From a virus: DNA of 45,558 nt. Of this stretch, positions 25,631-33,414 are shown one piece after another. How positions within the stretch are numbered: the first letter of the stretch is position 1; each line of letters opens with the position of its first letter. The stretch lies in the IMG/VR virus record IMGVR_UViG_3300032156_000022, positions 1-45,558 of that record. One strand, 5' to 3'. The notes under the pieces were generated by a model. The model was not told the DNA's origin. It saw only the letters and a program-made list of their open reading frames with translations, and searched no databases. Position numbers and translations under genes: made by a program.

Positions 25631-26065
25631 ATGGCACTGACACCAGAACAGATAGAATATTATAAAAAATGCGTAGCCGAACTTAATCGTGGAATGTTTT
25701 TCGGGGATGTTCAGAATTATGTGGGTATGATGGACACGGAGATAGGTCGCCTTGAAGCATTAGACCCTGCGTATGCGCTTATTCCAGACGCAGACTGTGA
25801 CGCTGTGGTTTTGGCAAAACCTTATGGAGCGCACAAGTCTCACGCAATTGCGGTAGCAGACAATGTTGAAGATGTCGTGACCGACAAGGAAGGGATTATT
25901 TACAGAAGGTTGAACAGGGTAAGTCGCATTAGAATTAAGGCAAGAGAGAGAGTGGATGTTAATGATAGAGGCGAAAATGCGAAGATTATAACACCTAAAA
26001 TTGATTTTGATGTCAATTCTCCTCGCATTAACATAAATGAGCGAGTTTGGGTCAACATAACATAA
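25631..26065 (+). CDS. Hypothetical protein between the two giant fibers
   Basis: 144 residues with a strong ribosome site (AAGGGGG). The N-terminal half is helical (PEQIEYYKKCVAELNRGMFFGDVQNYVGMMDTEIGRLE), the C-terminal half strand-rich (DVNDRGENAKIITPKIDFDVNSPRININERVWVNIT) with ~10-residue periodic strands that resemble the start of the neighbouring repeat proteins. It may be a chaperone or an adaptor for the fibers. Not recognised. Confidence 0.55.
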   Translation: MALTPEQIEYYKKCVAELNRGMFFGDVQNYVGMMDTEIGRLEALDPAYALIPDADCDAVVLAKPYGAHKSHAIAVADNVEDVVTDKEGIIYRRLNRVSRIRIKARERVDVNDRGENAKIITPKIDFDVNSPRININERVWVNIT

Positions 26066-26077
26066 GCAGGTGTATCT

Positions 26078-29000
26078 ATGGCAAAAGAAAATCTTTGGGG
26101 AACAAGTTGGTCTTTCGTTGGGTTAATCGTCACCAATGGTGGAAACGCCATTGATAGTTTATTCAATGACGCTACCGCCACCGTAAATCCAAACGCAACA
26201 GGTAATTTTACTTGGAACGTTATCACGGATACTATTGTGGGTGCTGACGAATTGCTTGACCACGTTGACCTTGAAGTAAGATTTTATGGGACAGGAATAA
26301 CTAATTCGGTATTTAATCTTGAGTTGTGGGATGGGTCAGCGTGGCATATCTTGGCAACATATAACGGAGCAAACCTACCGCCTGCTATCATAACAACCGT
26401 TGTTTTCAATGTTACATCACTATTGAATACGGTAAGCAAGATAAATAATGCGCAGGTTAGGTTCAATTGCACAACCAAGAAAGCGAATGAAAAATATGAC
26501 CTTGACGAAATAGAACTTGTTGTTACCTCTAAAAACCGAGTTAATGTCAACGAAGCCATAACGATAGCAGAGAATGTTGCGATGTTATTGTTAAGGTATG
26601 ACATTGACGTTTTAGAGACTGTCAGCGTCCTTGAGAACTTCTCTGCAAGTCCAAGCATTTTATTTATAGATGTTCTTGACCCATTCTATGCCACAGTCAA
26701 TGAAGCAGTAGCCATTGTTGAAGCAACGGTTCAGGTAGGAATTGTGATGGACACAATTACCGCTTTGGACGGAGCGGTAGCGTTTATACCAGAACTCTAT
26801 GCTTTTGCTTCAAGGACAGTAGCGGTTGGTGAGTTTGTAGAGTTTTATGCGGAGATACTTTTAGAAGTCTACGAAGATATTATCATTAGCGAAAATATAT
26901 CTAATTCCCTTCCATTTCTGTTGACATTTATTATAGAAACTATTGCTACCACAGAACAAATCAGCATATTTTTGGATGTTCTTTGCGTGGACGCTTTTGA
27001 ACCATTTGGCGTTCTATTGACTGAAGAAGTCAACATCGTTGATTTAATCGTAGAGGTGGGAGTAATCACAGATGAGGTATATGTAAGTGATTTTCTGATT
27101 AACGTCATCCTTGCAAATCTCGTTATAGACATACCAGAGGAAGTTCCAGTAACTATTATTGATACTGTCTTAATAGATATAACACTTGACATTTTTGTTG
27201 ATGAGACGCTCACTGTCCAAGAAGTTGTCAATATAATAATACCAAGCATAGATATTAGTTATAGCGTATACGATGACTTAAATATTGATGAGACTGTTGA
27301 TATTATTCTTGCGAACTATGCCATTGAAGTAAGCGAAGATATTTTAATTGAGGAAGATGTTTCTGTTATCCCTTTAACTGGCATTTACGCTGATGACAAC
27401 GTTAATGCGTTTGAAACCATAGATTTAAGTATTCCAATAGATATAGCGCAGGGCGACGATGTTACTACCTATGAAATATCGTCATTGGAAATTGCATTGT
27501 TGGTTGTTGCAGGAGACGATACCACCACCGAAGAAAACTTTGAGTATTGTTTTGATGTTTGGAACTTTGAGGTTATAGAAGATGTAGGTGTCAGCGAAGA
27601 AGTTGAACTTTCGCTTGATATTTTATGCGTAGATGTCCTTGAACCTTTCCACTGCCTGATAACCGAATGGGGTTATATTCTTGATTTGGTTATTGAGTTA
27701 GGCGTAGTAATGGAAGCAATTTATGTAGATGGGAATATTGCAGAAGCAAACCTTGATAATCTTTTTTCAGAGATTTCTGATGATGTCACTGTTGATGAGC
27801 AAATAAGCATATTGATAGGAAGCATATTTATCAACGTAGGCGACGATATAATCAGCGAGGAAAACTTTGCAATATGGATAGATGAGTTAAATATTGGTGC
27901 GGAAGATGACGTTAGGATTGACGACAACATCGTATCGGATATTGTTACGTTCTTATATTCGGCACAGGTAGATGAGACGATAGCGGTTGATGAGAACGTG
28001 GATATTTTCTGCGATGTCTATTTTATATCGGCAACCGACAATGTTAGTCTTTCCGAGAGCATAGGGTTGTCTCCTGAAATTACGGAAATAGATTTAGTGG
28101 AAGATGTTTCTACTTCAGATTATGCTCAATGCTTGCTTGATATTTTATCAATACAGACAGGAGAGGATATATCGGTTGTTGAGAACACTAATGTATTTCC
28201 TGACACTATTTATTTGAATGTTCAAGACCCATTTGGAGTGTTGATTACCGAACATATAGATATTATAGACTCAAACAAAGAGGTTGGCGTAGTTGATACC
28301 AAAATATATGTTACCGAAAGCATATCTATTTATTTGGATATTCTTTGTCCGTTTGCGCCAGATATGCCATATCTTTTATGGCAACATCACGTTGATGAGT
28401 GGGTCGCTCTTGTAATTTCAATTTCTGTTGTGGTAAGCGATAACGTGAGCGTGAGCGAGCAGGCGCAGGGGAATGTCAGCATAAGGATAAGTGTCAGCGA
28501 TAGCGTATTGTCACAGGAAATCATAACAATAATTAGAGACCCACTATTTGTGGTCTCTGACGTAGTGGTGGTTTCCGAGAGCGCAAGCATAGCGGAGTCA
28601 TCTGCACCTATTACGTTCAGTATAAATGTTAGCGAACAGATTTTAATATCCGATAGTAAGACACTTTGTTTAGATAGGTTATCCATATCTATCTTTGAGC
28701 CGATAACAGTCTCCGAATACTTCAACCTATTAGACCTTGTGGTTGAGATACCACTTCTGGTTGATAGCGTAGCAATAGTAGAAATTACTAACGTAGTTCT
28801 TGCCTACTCATCCATATTATCAATATCGGTATTTGATAGTGTTGTATGGTTAGGAGATTTCTATGTGTTTGGATTAGACCCACTATCATTTAATATTTAT
28901 GACAGCGTAGTCATTACCGAGCATACGAATATCTTTGACATCATCGTGGAATTAGAAGTGGGAGAGAATGTCGCAGTCGTAGAGTTTATCAATGTTCCTG

Positions 29001-29368
29001 CGCCATTTGAGGAAGGCGAAATACCTGTCCAGATTTACGAGGACATAACGGTTAGTGATTTTGCTCAAGTCTATCCCATCATTTTAAGATTTATTGCAAT
29101 TGATGGTGTTGTTATAGATGAAGTCGTTAGCACGGACATCGGAAATCTTTGGTTTGGTGTATTCAGTGCTATTGCGGTAAACGAGATTATCAATGTAGAC
29201 ATAGAGAAGAACCTTGAGATACACGACAGCGTATCAGTGATAGAGTCCGCATATCTTATAATGGAAGGTTTTATTCCAAGACCACCGATTATATTTGATT
29301 ACCACAGGTATCCGACGGACTCGGTTACTTTTGAATATGACTCACGGACAATAACTTTGCCATATTAA
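26078..29368 (+). CDS. Second giant repeat protein (fiber-like)
   Basis: 1,096 residues. The first ~155 residues form a beta-sandwich-like domain (NPNATGNFTWNVITDTIVGADELLDHVDLEVRFYG split by loops), followed by about 900 residues of the same D-x-I-x-V-x-E repeats as in the 18391 gene, including the EPFHCLITEWGY cassette (residue 519 on). The C-terminal ~40 residues leave the repeat (RPPIIFDYHRYPTDSVTFEYDSR). Very acidic, almost free of Lys and Arg. It precedes a fiber-tail adaptor gene, which supports a fiber role. Confidence 0.68.
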   Translation: MAKENLWGTSWSFVGLIVTNGGNAIDSLFNDATATVNPNATGNFTWNVITDTIVGADELLDHVDLEVRFYGTGITNSVFNLELWDGSAWHILATYNGANLPPAIITTVVFNVTSLLNTVSKINNAQVRFNCTTKKANEKYDLDEIELVVTSKNRVNVNEAITIAENVAMLLLRYDIDVLETVSVLENFSASPSILFIDVLDPFYATVNEAVAIVEATVQVGIVMDTITALDGAVAFIPELYAFASRTVAVGEFVEFYAEILLEVYEDIIISENISNSLPFLLTFIIETIATTEQISIFLDVLCVDAFEPFGVLLTEEVNIVDLIVEVGVITDEVYVSDFLINVILANLVIDIPEEVPVTIIDTVLIDITLDIFVDETLTVQEVVNIIIPSIDISYSVYDDLNIDETVDIILANYAIEVSEDILIEEDVSVIPLTGIYADDNVNAFETIDLSIPIDIAQGDDVTTYEISSLEIALLVVAGDDTTTEENFEYCFDVWNFEVIEDVGVSEEVELSLDILCVDVLEPFHCLITEWGYILDLVIELGVVMEAIYVDGNIAEANLDNLFSEISDDVTVDEQISILIGSIFINVGDDIISEENFAIWIDELNIGAEDDVRIDDNIVSDIVTFLYSAQVDETIAVDENVDIFCDVYFISATDNVSLSESIGLSPEITEIDLVEDVSTSDYAQCLLDILSIQTGEDISVVENTNVFPDTIYLNVQDPFGVLITEHIDIIDSNKEVGVVDTKIYVTESISIYLDILCPFAPDMPYLLWQHHVDEWVALVISISVVVSDNVSVSEQAQGNVSIRISVSDSVLSQEIITIIRDPLFVVSDVVVVSESASIAESSAPITFSINVSEQILISDSKTLCLDRLSISIFEPITVSEYFNLLDLVVEIPLLVDSVAIVEITNVVLAYSSILSISVFDSVVWLGDFYVFGLDPLSFNIYDSVVITEHTNIFDIIVELEVGENVAVVEFINVPAPFEEGEIPVQIYEDITVSDFAQVYPIILRFIAIDGVVIDEVVSTDIGNLWFGVFSAIAVNEIINVDIEKNLEIHDSVSVIESAYLIMEGFIPRPPIIFDYHRYPTDSVTFEYDSRTITLPY
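26560..29230 (+). repeat. Acidic ~20-residue repeat array in the second giant protein
   Basis: Tens of units of the same D-x-I-x-V-x-E family cover most of this gene; unit length varies from about 18 to 33 residues. Confidence 0.75.
27632..27727 (+). repeat. Conserved EPFHCLITEWGY cassette, copy 2
   Basis: Partner of 24031-24126; codon-by-codon comparison shows almost only synonymous change. Confidence 0.8.
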
Positions 29369-29381
29369 GAAGGGGGACATT

Positions 29382-29693
29382 ATGAGCGTAGCGACATTAA
29401 AGAAAAGACCAAGTGAGAGGTTTCCAATAGGGTTTAGGTATGGAGAACCAGAAATAATTAGTGGAGAGACTATTGCGTCGGCAGTCGTGCAAATATCACC
29501 GAATGAGTCAGGCGGTCTCGTTAAATTAGGAAACCCGATAATTGGAGTAGATACCGTGACGCAAGTGGTTGATGGTGGTGTTGATGGTCACGATTACTAT
29601 GTCACCTATATCGTGACGACATCAGTCGGGAACATTTTTGAGGGAACAATACTGGTGTTTGTCCGAGAAGTTATACCGCAAGGGGGTGAATAA
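29382..29693 (+). CDS. Fiber-tail adaptor-like structural protein
   Basis: 103 residues with AAGGGGG upstream. The layout is an opening KKRPSERFPIGFRYGEPEIISGETIASAVVQISP strand pair, then TVTQVVDGGVDGHDYYVTYIVTTSVGNIFEGTILVFVRE. This matches small proteins annotated as phage fiber-tail adaptors or head-tail structural proteins, an Ig-like fold with the pattern 'G-x-x-Y-x-V-x-x-x-I-x-T-x-x-G'. It sits between the fiber genes and the head connector, as expected for an adaptor. Confidence 0.6.
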   Translation: MSVATLKKRPSERFPIGFRYGEPEIISGETIASAVVQISPNESGGLVKLGNPIIGVDTVTQVVDGGVDGHDYYVTYIVTTSVGNIFEGTILVFVREVIPQGGE

Positions 29694-30329
29694 ATGAGCC
29701 ACTATATTACGATAGCAGAGTTAAGGAAGCCACCGTATAACTTGTCCGAGCCGATTATGGACAATGCTTATGCAGGTGTGCTGTTAGATTTAACGCAGGA
29801 GTTTGTTGATACTGTCCTGAAGCAGACCTTTTTTCCAGAGGGGAGCGTAGGTCACGAAGTGGAAAAGATGGTCAGGGGAAGTGGTAACGAGACTTGCTAT
29901 CTTCCGAGGCGGTTAATCTCATTAAAAGAAGTGCGTATTTATGTCAACGCAACGCAGTTTACCGCTTATACTCCCGAATATTTCATTGTGAACAAGAGGG
30001 ACTTGACGTGGAAAACGTGGGAAGCAGACCCAAGTATCAGGATGACCGCAATTCTCGGTGCGTCTGGTGTGTTTCCTGTAACCGCAGGGAGTTGCTCGGT
30101 GGTCGGGATTTGGGGATATGCTGAAGTTCCTGCGCCTGTAAAATATCTTCAAGGCAGGTTAATTCAGAAGATAGTTAGAGAAAACACGATGGCAGACAAA
30201 ACTGGTAGCGAGTCCATCGGAGATTATTCATATTCAAAAGTCAGTATGCAGATGATGGTAACAAATGACCCTGAACTGGATATGATTATCAAACGCTACC
30301 AGAATTGGAGAATTGATGTCCCTGTCTAA
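29694..30329 (+). CDS. Head-tail connector protein, gp6-like
   Basis: 211 residues; its ATG immediately follows the previous stop (TAAATG) with AAGGGGGTGAA upstream. ITIAELRKPPYNLSEPIMDNAYAGVLLDLTQEFVDTVLKQTFFPEG is the helical start typical of gp6-like (HK97/SPP1 gp15) connectors, followed by a beta-rich insertion (RRLISLKEVRIYVN) and a C-terminal helix. It would form a ring beneath the portal. Confidence 0.7.
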   Translation: MSHYITIAELRKPPYNLSEPIMDNAYAGVLLDLTQEFVDTVLKQTFFPEGSVGHEVEKMVRGSGNETCYLPRRLISLKEVRIYVNATQFTAYTPEYFIVNKRDLTWKTWEADPSIRMTAILGASGVFPVTAGSCSVVGIWGYAEVPAPVKYLQGRLIQKIVRENTMADKTGSESIGDYSYSKVSMQMMVTNDPELDMIIKRYQNWRIDVPV

Positions 30330-30669
30330 TTTAGAGAGAACATTTATTGACCGAGTAAAGATTAGTCGCCTTGAAAAGACTCCCGACTCGTTTGGTGGTT
30401 TTAGCACGGTGGATAAGGTCATTGCGAGCAATGTTCCTGCACGTCTCTATGGGACATCAGGAAATTACGAGCGCACTTATGCAGGGCAGACGTTGCGTGC
30501 GTCAATGAAAATGATGGTCTCCAAAGACCAGAACATTAACGTTGGTGATATTATCACCGCAGAAGATGGAAATAAATATCTTGTTATCTGGATAAGAAAT
30601 TACCGTGATATGGGGAACGCTCATCATATCACCGTAGAATTGACGACGTATTCAGAGACGAAACTTTGA
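30316..30669 (+). CDS. Head-tail joining protein
   Basis: 117 residues from the ATG at 30316, overlapping the connector by 14 nt. RTFIDRVKISRLEKTPDSFGGFSTVDKVIASNVPARLY, then DIITAEDGNKYLVIWIRNYRDMGNAHHITVELTTY, is the classic small beta-barrel of the phage head-tail joining (SPP1 gp16-like) family. It closes the connector channel. Confidence 0.74.
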   Translation: MSLSNLERTFIDRVKISRLEKTPDSFGGFSTVDKVIASNVPARLYGTSGNYERTYAGQTLRASMKMMVSKDQNINVGDIITAEDGNKYLVIWIRNYRDMGNAHHITVELTTYSETKL

Positions 30670-30676
30670 GGTAAAC

Positions 30677-31060
30677 GTGCCTAAAGTATTTGGGATGGAG
30701 ATTACAGGGGTTGACAGAATTGCCTTGAGTCTTGCTATTGCGAACCCAAAGTTGCATAGCGAACTTGCAAAGGGAATGTTCCGTGCAGGCGTTGCTGTGC
30801 AGAAGCGAGCGCAGGAAATTATTACCGAAAAGGGACACGTTGTCACAGGTAATTTGCGTAGGAGCATACACACGGAAGTGACTGTTGAAGAAGATAAAAT
30901 GGAAGTCCAGATAGGAACAAACGTGGAATACGCTCCGTATGTGGAAGCATTGCCTGATGGCGGTTATTTATTTCCTGCATACTGGCAAGAAAAAGATGGT
31001 GTCATCGCAGACTTGCAGGCGGTAGTCACCAAAGTTATCAATGAAGTAAAAGGGAGTTAA
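30677..31060 (+). CDS. HK97 gp10-like tail-completion protein
   Basis: 127 residues, GTG start with GAGG 6 nt upstream. ALSLAIANPKLHSELAKGMFRAGVAVQKRAQEI followed by HVVTGNLRRSIHTEV and VQIGTNVEYAPYVE is the signature of the HK97 gp10 family (G-x-L-R-x-S-I ... Y-A-x-Y-V-E). These proteins act at the head-tail junction. Confidence 0.82.
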   Translation: MPKVFGMEITGVDRIALSLAIANPKLHSELAKGMFRAGVAVQKRAQEIITEKGHVVTGNLRRSIHTEVTVEEDKMEVQIGTNVEYAPYVEALPDGGYLFPAYWQEKDGVIADLQAVVTKVINEVKGS

Positions 31061-31062
31061 AT

Positions 31063-31521
31063 ATGCCATTCAATATGGACGCAGGAGCAAAGAGTATACT
31101 GGAAAATCTCACGACGATATTGAGGAGCGACGCTACATTAAAATCTCTTGTTAATTATGATAGCAAAGCACCAAATATCCGACGTGGATTTCAGACGGAA
31201 GGCGAGTGGAAAATCCTTTTGGTTTATTATTTTCAACCAGAAGTGATTATGGAAGCAGTGGATTTTTCTCCTGACTTCCGTGTATTGCCAGTGATAGTGA
31301 ATATGTGGTCAAAGCAGAATGATTTAGTGCTTTACGACATAGGGGAGAGAGTCATTGAGTTGGTAGACGGACAGGAGTCAGGATTAACGAAGGCAGGGAA
31401 GAACTTTATTTACTGTTGCACCTATGACGGAGCGGTGGTTGAGTTACAAATGGACGCTCAACGTCAAGCGTATAACCGAGCGTTACGGTTTCTAATAACG
31501 TTCAGAAAGGAGACGACATAA
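31063..31521 (+). CDS. Probable tail terminator protein
   Basis: 152 residues, located between the gp10-like gene and the tail-tube gene, where the tail terminator normally lies. An N-terminal helix (SILENLTTILRSDATLKSLV) precedes alternating strands (WKILLVYYF; LPVIVNMWSK) and a helix, as in lambda gpU-like folds. No strong sequence signature is visible. Its stop shares a base with the next ATG (TAATG). Confidence 0.6.
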   Translation: MPFNMDAGAKSILENLTTILRSDATLKSLVNYDSKAPNIRRGFQTEGEWKILLVYYFQPEVIMEAVDFSPDFRVLPVIVNMWSKQNDLVLYDIGERVIELVDGQESGLTKAGKNFIYCCTYDGAVVELQMDAQRQAYNRALRFLITFRKETT

Positions 31522-32105
31522 TGCCAGACTATGTAGCGAAGAACGTGTTGGTCGGAGTTGGGACGCTTAAACTTGACGGTGTATCCGTAGGGTATACCTC
31601 TGGTGGCGTGATGTTGACTGCGAAAGCAGAAAGGGTAGACAAAGAGGTAGACCAGTCGTATGCACCTATCGGGATTATGAAAGTGCGTGAGTCGTTTGGT
31701 ATCCAGACGAACCTCGCAGAAGCAACGCTTCAGAACCTTAAACTGGTTTGGGAGCAAACATCGCCTATCGTTGACGTGGTAGGACCACCGAACAAGCAGA
31801 CGATGGCGTGGGGTATGAACCAAGCAGTTGTTGAACATACGCTTGAGTTCAGAGGCAAATCACCTGAAGGACTGGACAGGATTTTCAAACTGTTCAAGGT
31901 GGTTGTGATGGAAGTTGGCGATATGGCGCACCAGAAGGATAAGATAACCCTTATCCCTGTTACGTTCAGGGTATTGCCTGATGTGACCAAGAGCGCAGGG
32001 GAAGAATACGGAACTATTGTGGATTTTGAGGAAGGCGCAGAGTTTGATGTGGATGTTCACGAGGATATTGCAAAGACTGAAAACGGAGAAGCAGAGGTCG
32101 TATAA
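31521..32105 (+). CDS. Tail tube protein, copy 1
   Basis: 194 residues. NVLVGVGTLKLDGVSVGYTSGGVMLTAKAERVDKEVDQS and KITLIPVTFRVLPDVTK give the strand pattern of siphovirus tail-tube proteins (two orthogonal beta-sheets). A C-terminal ~25-residue acidic extension (EEGAEFDVDVHEDIAKTENGEAE) is absent from its paralogue. It overlaps the tail-terminator stop by TAATG. It would polymerise into hexameric rings around the tape measure. Confidence 0.76.
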   Translation: MPDYVAKNVLVGVGTLKLDGVSVGYTSGGVMLTAKAERVDKEVDQSYAPIGIMKVRESFGIQTNLAEATLQNLKLVWEQTSPIVDVVGPPNKQTMAWGMNQAVVEHTLEFRGKSPEGLDRIFKLFKVVVMEVGDMAHQKDKITLIPVTFRVLPDVTKSAGEEYGTIVDFEEGAEFDVDVHEDIAKTENGEAEVV

Positions 32106-32135
32106 ACAGTATTATCAAAGCAAAGGGGGTGCGCT

Positions 32136-32654
32136 ATGGATTATACAGCGAAAAATGTATTGGTAGGCGTAGGCACTCTGACGGTTGACGCAGTGAGCGT
32201 CGGTTATACGTCAGGTGGCGTTATGCTTACAGCGAAAGCGGAGAGAGTTGATAAAGAGGTTGACCAGTCCTATGCTCCGATAGGCATTATGAAAGTCCGT
32301 GAGAGTTTCGGGGTTCAGACGAACCTTGCGGAAGCCACACTTGAGAACCTGAAATTGGTGTGGGAACAGACCGCTACCATCGCAGTTGTGGTAGGTCCAC
32401 CTGCAAAGAAAACCTTGAAATGGGGAATGAACTCATCGGTTGTTGAGCATACTCTGTCATTCAAGGGGAAATCTCCTGAAGGGTTTGACAGAACCTTCTC
32501 GGTTTTCAAAGCAGTCGTAATGGAAGTCGGGGATATGGCTCATCAAAAAGACAAAATCACTCTGATACCTGTGACTTTCAGGGTGTTGCCTGACGTTACG
32601 AAGCCATCAGGTGAGGAGTATGGAACGATAGAGGATATTACTTCATTAACGTAA
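32136..32654 (+). CDS. Tail tube protein, copy 2 (paralogue)
   Basis: 172 residues, roughly 80% identical by eye to the preceding gene product over its length, with AAAGGGGG upstream. Long blocks are identical (for example SGGVMLTAKAERVDKEVDQS and VVMEVGDMAHQKDKITLIP), while the DNA differs at many third positions, so both copies are under selection. Either both are tube subunits or one has a special role such as at the tail end. Confidence 0.76.
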   Translation: MDYTAKNVLVGVGTLTVDAVSVGYTSGGVMLTAKAERVDKEVDQSYAPIGIMKVRESFGVQTNLAEATLENLKLVWEQTATIAVVVGPPAKKTLKWGMNSSVVEHTLSFKGKSPEGFDRTFSVFKAVVMEVGDMAHQKDKITLIPVTFRVLPDVTKPSGEEYGTIEDITSLT

Positions 32655-32664
32655 GAAAATAATT

Positions 32665-32698
32665 GAGCAGGGCGGTGGGTAATACCATCGCTCTGCTC
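32665..32698 (+). other. Strong 14-bp RNA hairpin between tail-tube and chaperone genes
   Basis: GAGCAGGGCGGTGG pairs with CCATCGCTCTGCTC over 14 bp (two G-U pairs) around a GTAATA loop. No T-tract follows, so it is not a canonical terminator. It may stabilise the upstream tail-tube message or limit read-through to the chaperone and tape-measure genes. Confidence 0.7.
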
Positions 32699-32722
32699 CA
32701 CTAAAGACAAGGGAGAAAGACA

Positions 32723-33133
32723 ATGGCAGAAGTTAAAAAGGGAATGACGGTTCAGGAAGCCAGAGAAGCAATAGCGAAGCCAAAGGTAATCACCTTGCCA
32801 TCGGGTATGGTGGTGAAGGTGAGAAGGTTGACTCCGTATGATTTTATCAAAGAGGGTCTGACTTCAATACCTAATGAGTTTTATACGTTCATCGTGGAGT
32901 TACATCAGGGAAAGTTAGACCTTGCAAATCAGGACGAGACCAAAGCGAAAGAGAACATAGCGATATTTGAGAAGTTTATTGACATCACCTTGAGCAAAGG
33001 GTGCATAGAACCGCAGATTATGTTCCGCTTTGAGAAGGAGAAGGAATTGACGCATTTGCTTTATGCTGAATTGAGCGCACAAGACCAAGCAATACTGGTG
33101 GGAGAAATTATAGGTAAGACAGAGGCAAAATGA
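32723..33133 (+). CDS. Tail assembly chaperone (gpG-like)
   Basis: 136 residues between tail-tube and tape-measure genes, the usual chaperone position. MTVQEAREAIAKPKVITLPSGMVVKVRRLTPYDFIKEG resembles tail chaperones with a 'P-S-G-x-V...v-r-x-l-t-p-x-d' start. The rest is helical and charged. It would keep the tape measure soluble during tail assembly. The ribosome site is AAGGGAG. Confidence 0.66.
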   Translation: MAEVKKGMTVQEAREAIAKPKVITLPSGMVVKVRRLTPYDFIKEGLTSIPNEFYTFIVELHQGKLDLANQDETKAKENIAIFEKFIDITLSKGCIEPQIMFRFEKEKELTHLLYAELSAQDQAILVGEIIGKTEAK

Positions 33134-33411
33134 GTTTAGAAAGTTTTTTTAAGGATAAAGACGTTTTAATGCTTGTTGATAATATGGCACAGCGATATGG
33201 GATGACTCCTATGGAAGTCATATCGTGCCAGACATTATACGATTTTAATTTCAACAGCGCAGTTATGCTTGGCGCAATGAGCATTGAAGCGGAAATAAAA
33301 AAAGGTGTAATGGCTACTGGTGCGGATAGCGCAAAGAAAGATGGGAAAGAAGAACCGACACTTCAAGATTTCGGTATTAAGCGGACTATCCGCAAGAAGG
33401 CAAAGGGATAA
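33130..33411 (+). CDS. Second tail assembly chaperone (gpT-like partner)
   Basis: 93 residues starting within the previous stop (ATGA). SLESFFKDKDVLMLVDNMAQRYGMTPMEVISCQTLYDFNFNSAVMLGA is a helical protein with a basic C-terminus. In lambda the equivalent is made as a gpGT frameshift fusion; here the reading frame is -1 relative to the first gene but an ATGA coupling is sufficient, and I see no slippery heptamer in the overlap. Confidence 0.58.
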   Translation: MSLESFFKDKDVLMLVDNMAQRYGMTPMEVISCQTLYDFNFNSAVMLGAMSIEAEIKKGVMATGADSAKKDGKEEPTLQDFGIKRTIRKKAKG

Positions 33412-33414
33412 CCT

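Noticed and set aside
33090-33150. Lambda-type programmed frameshift between the two tail chaperone genes.
   Set aside because: The frames are in the right (-1) relation, but the T-rich run in AGTTTTTTTAAGG lies after the first stop and no slippery heptamer is seen in the overlap; ATGA coupling explains the layout.
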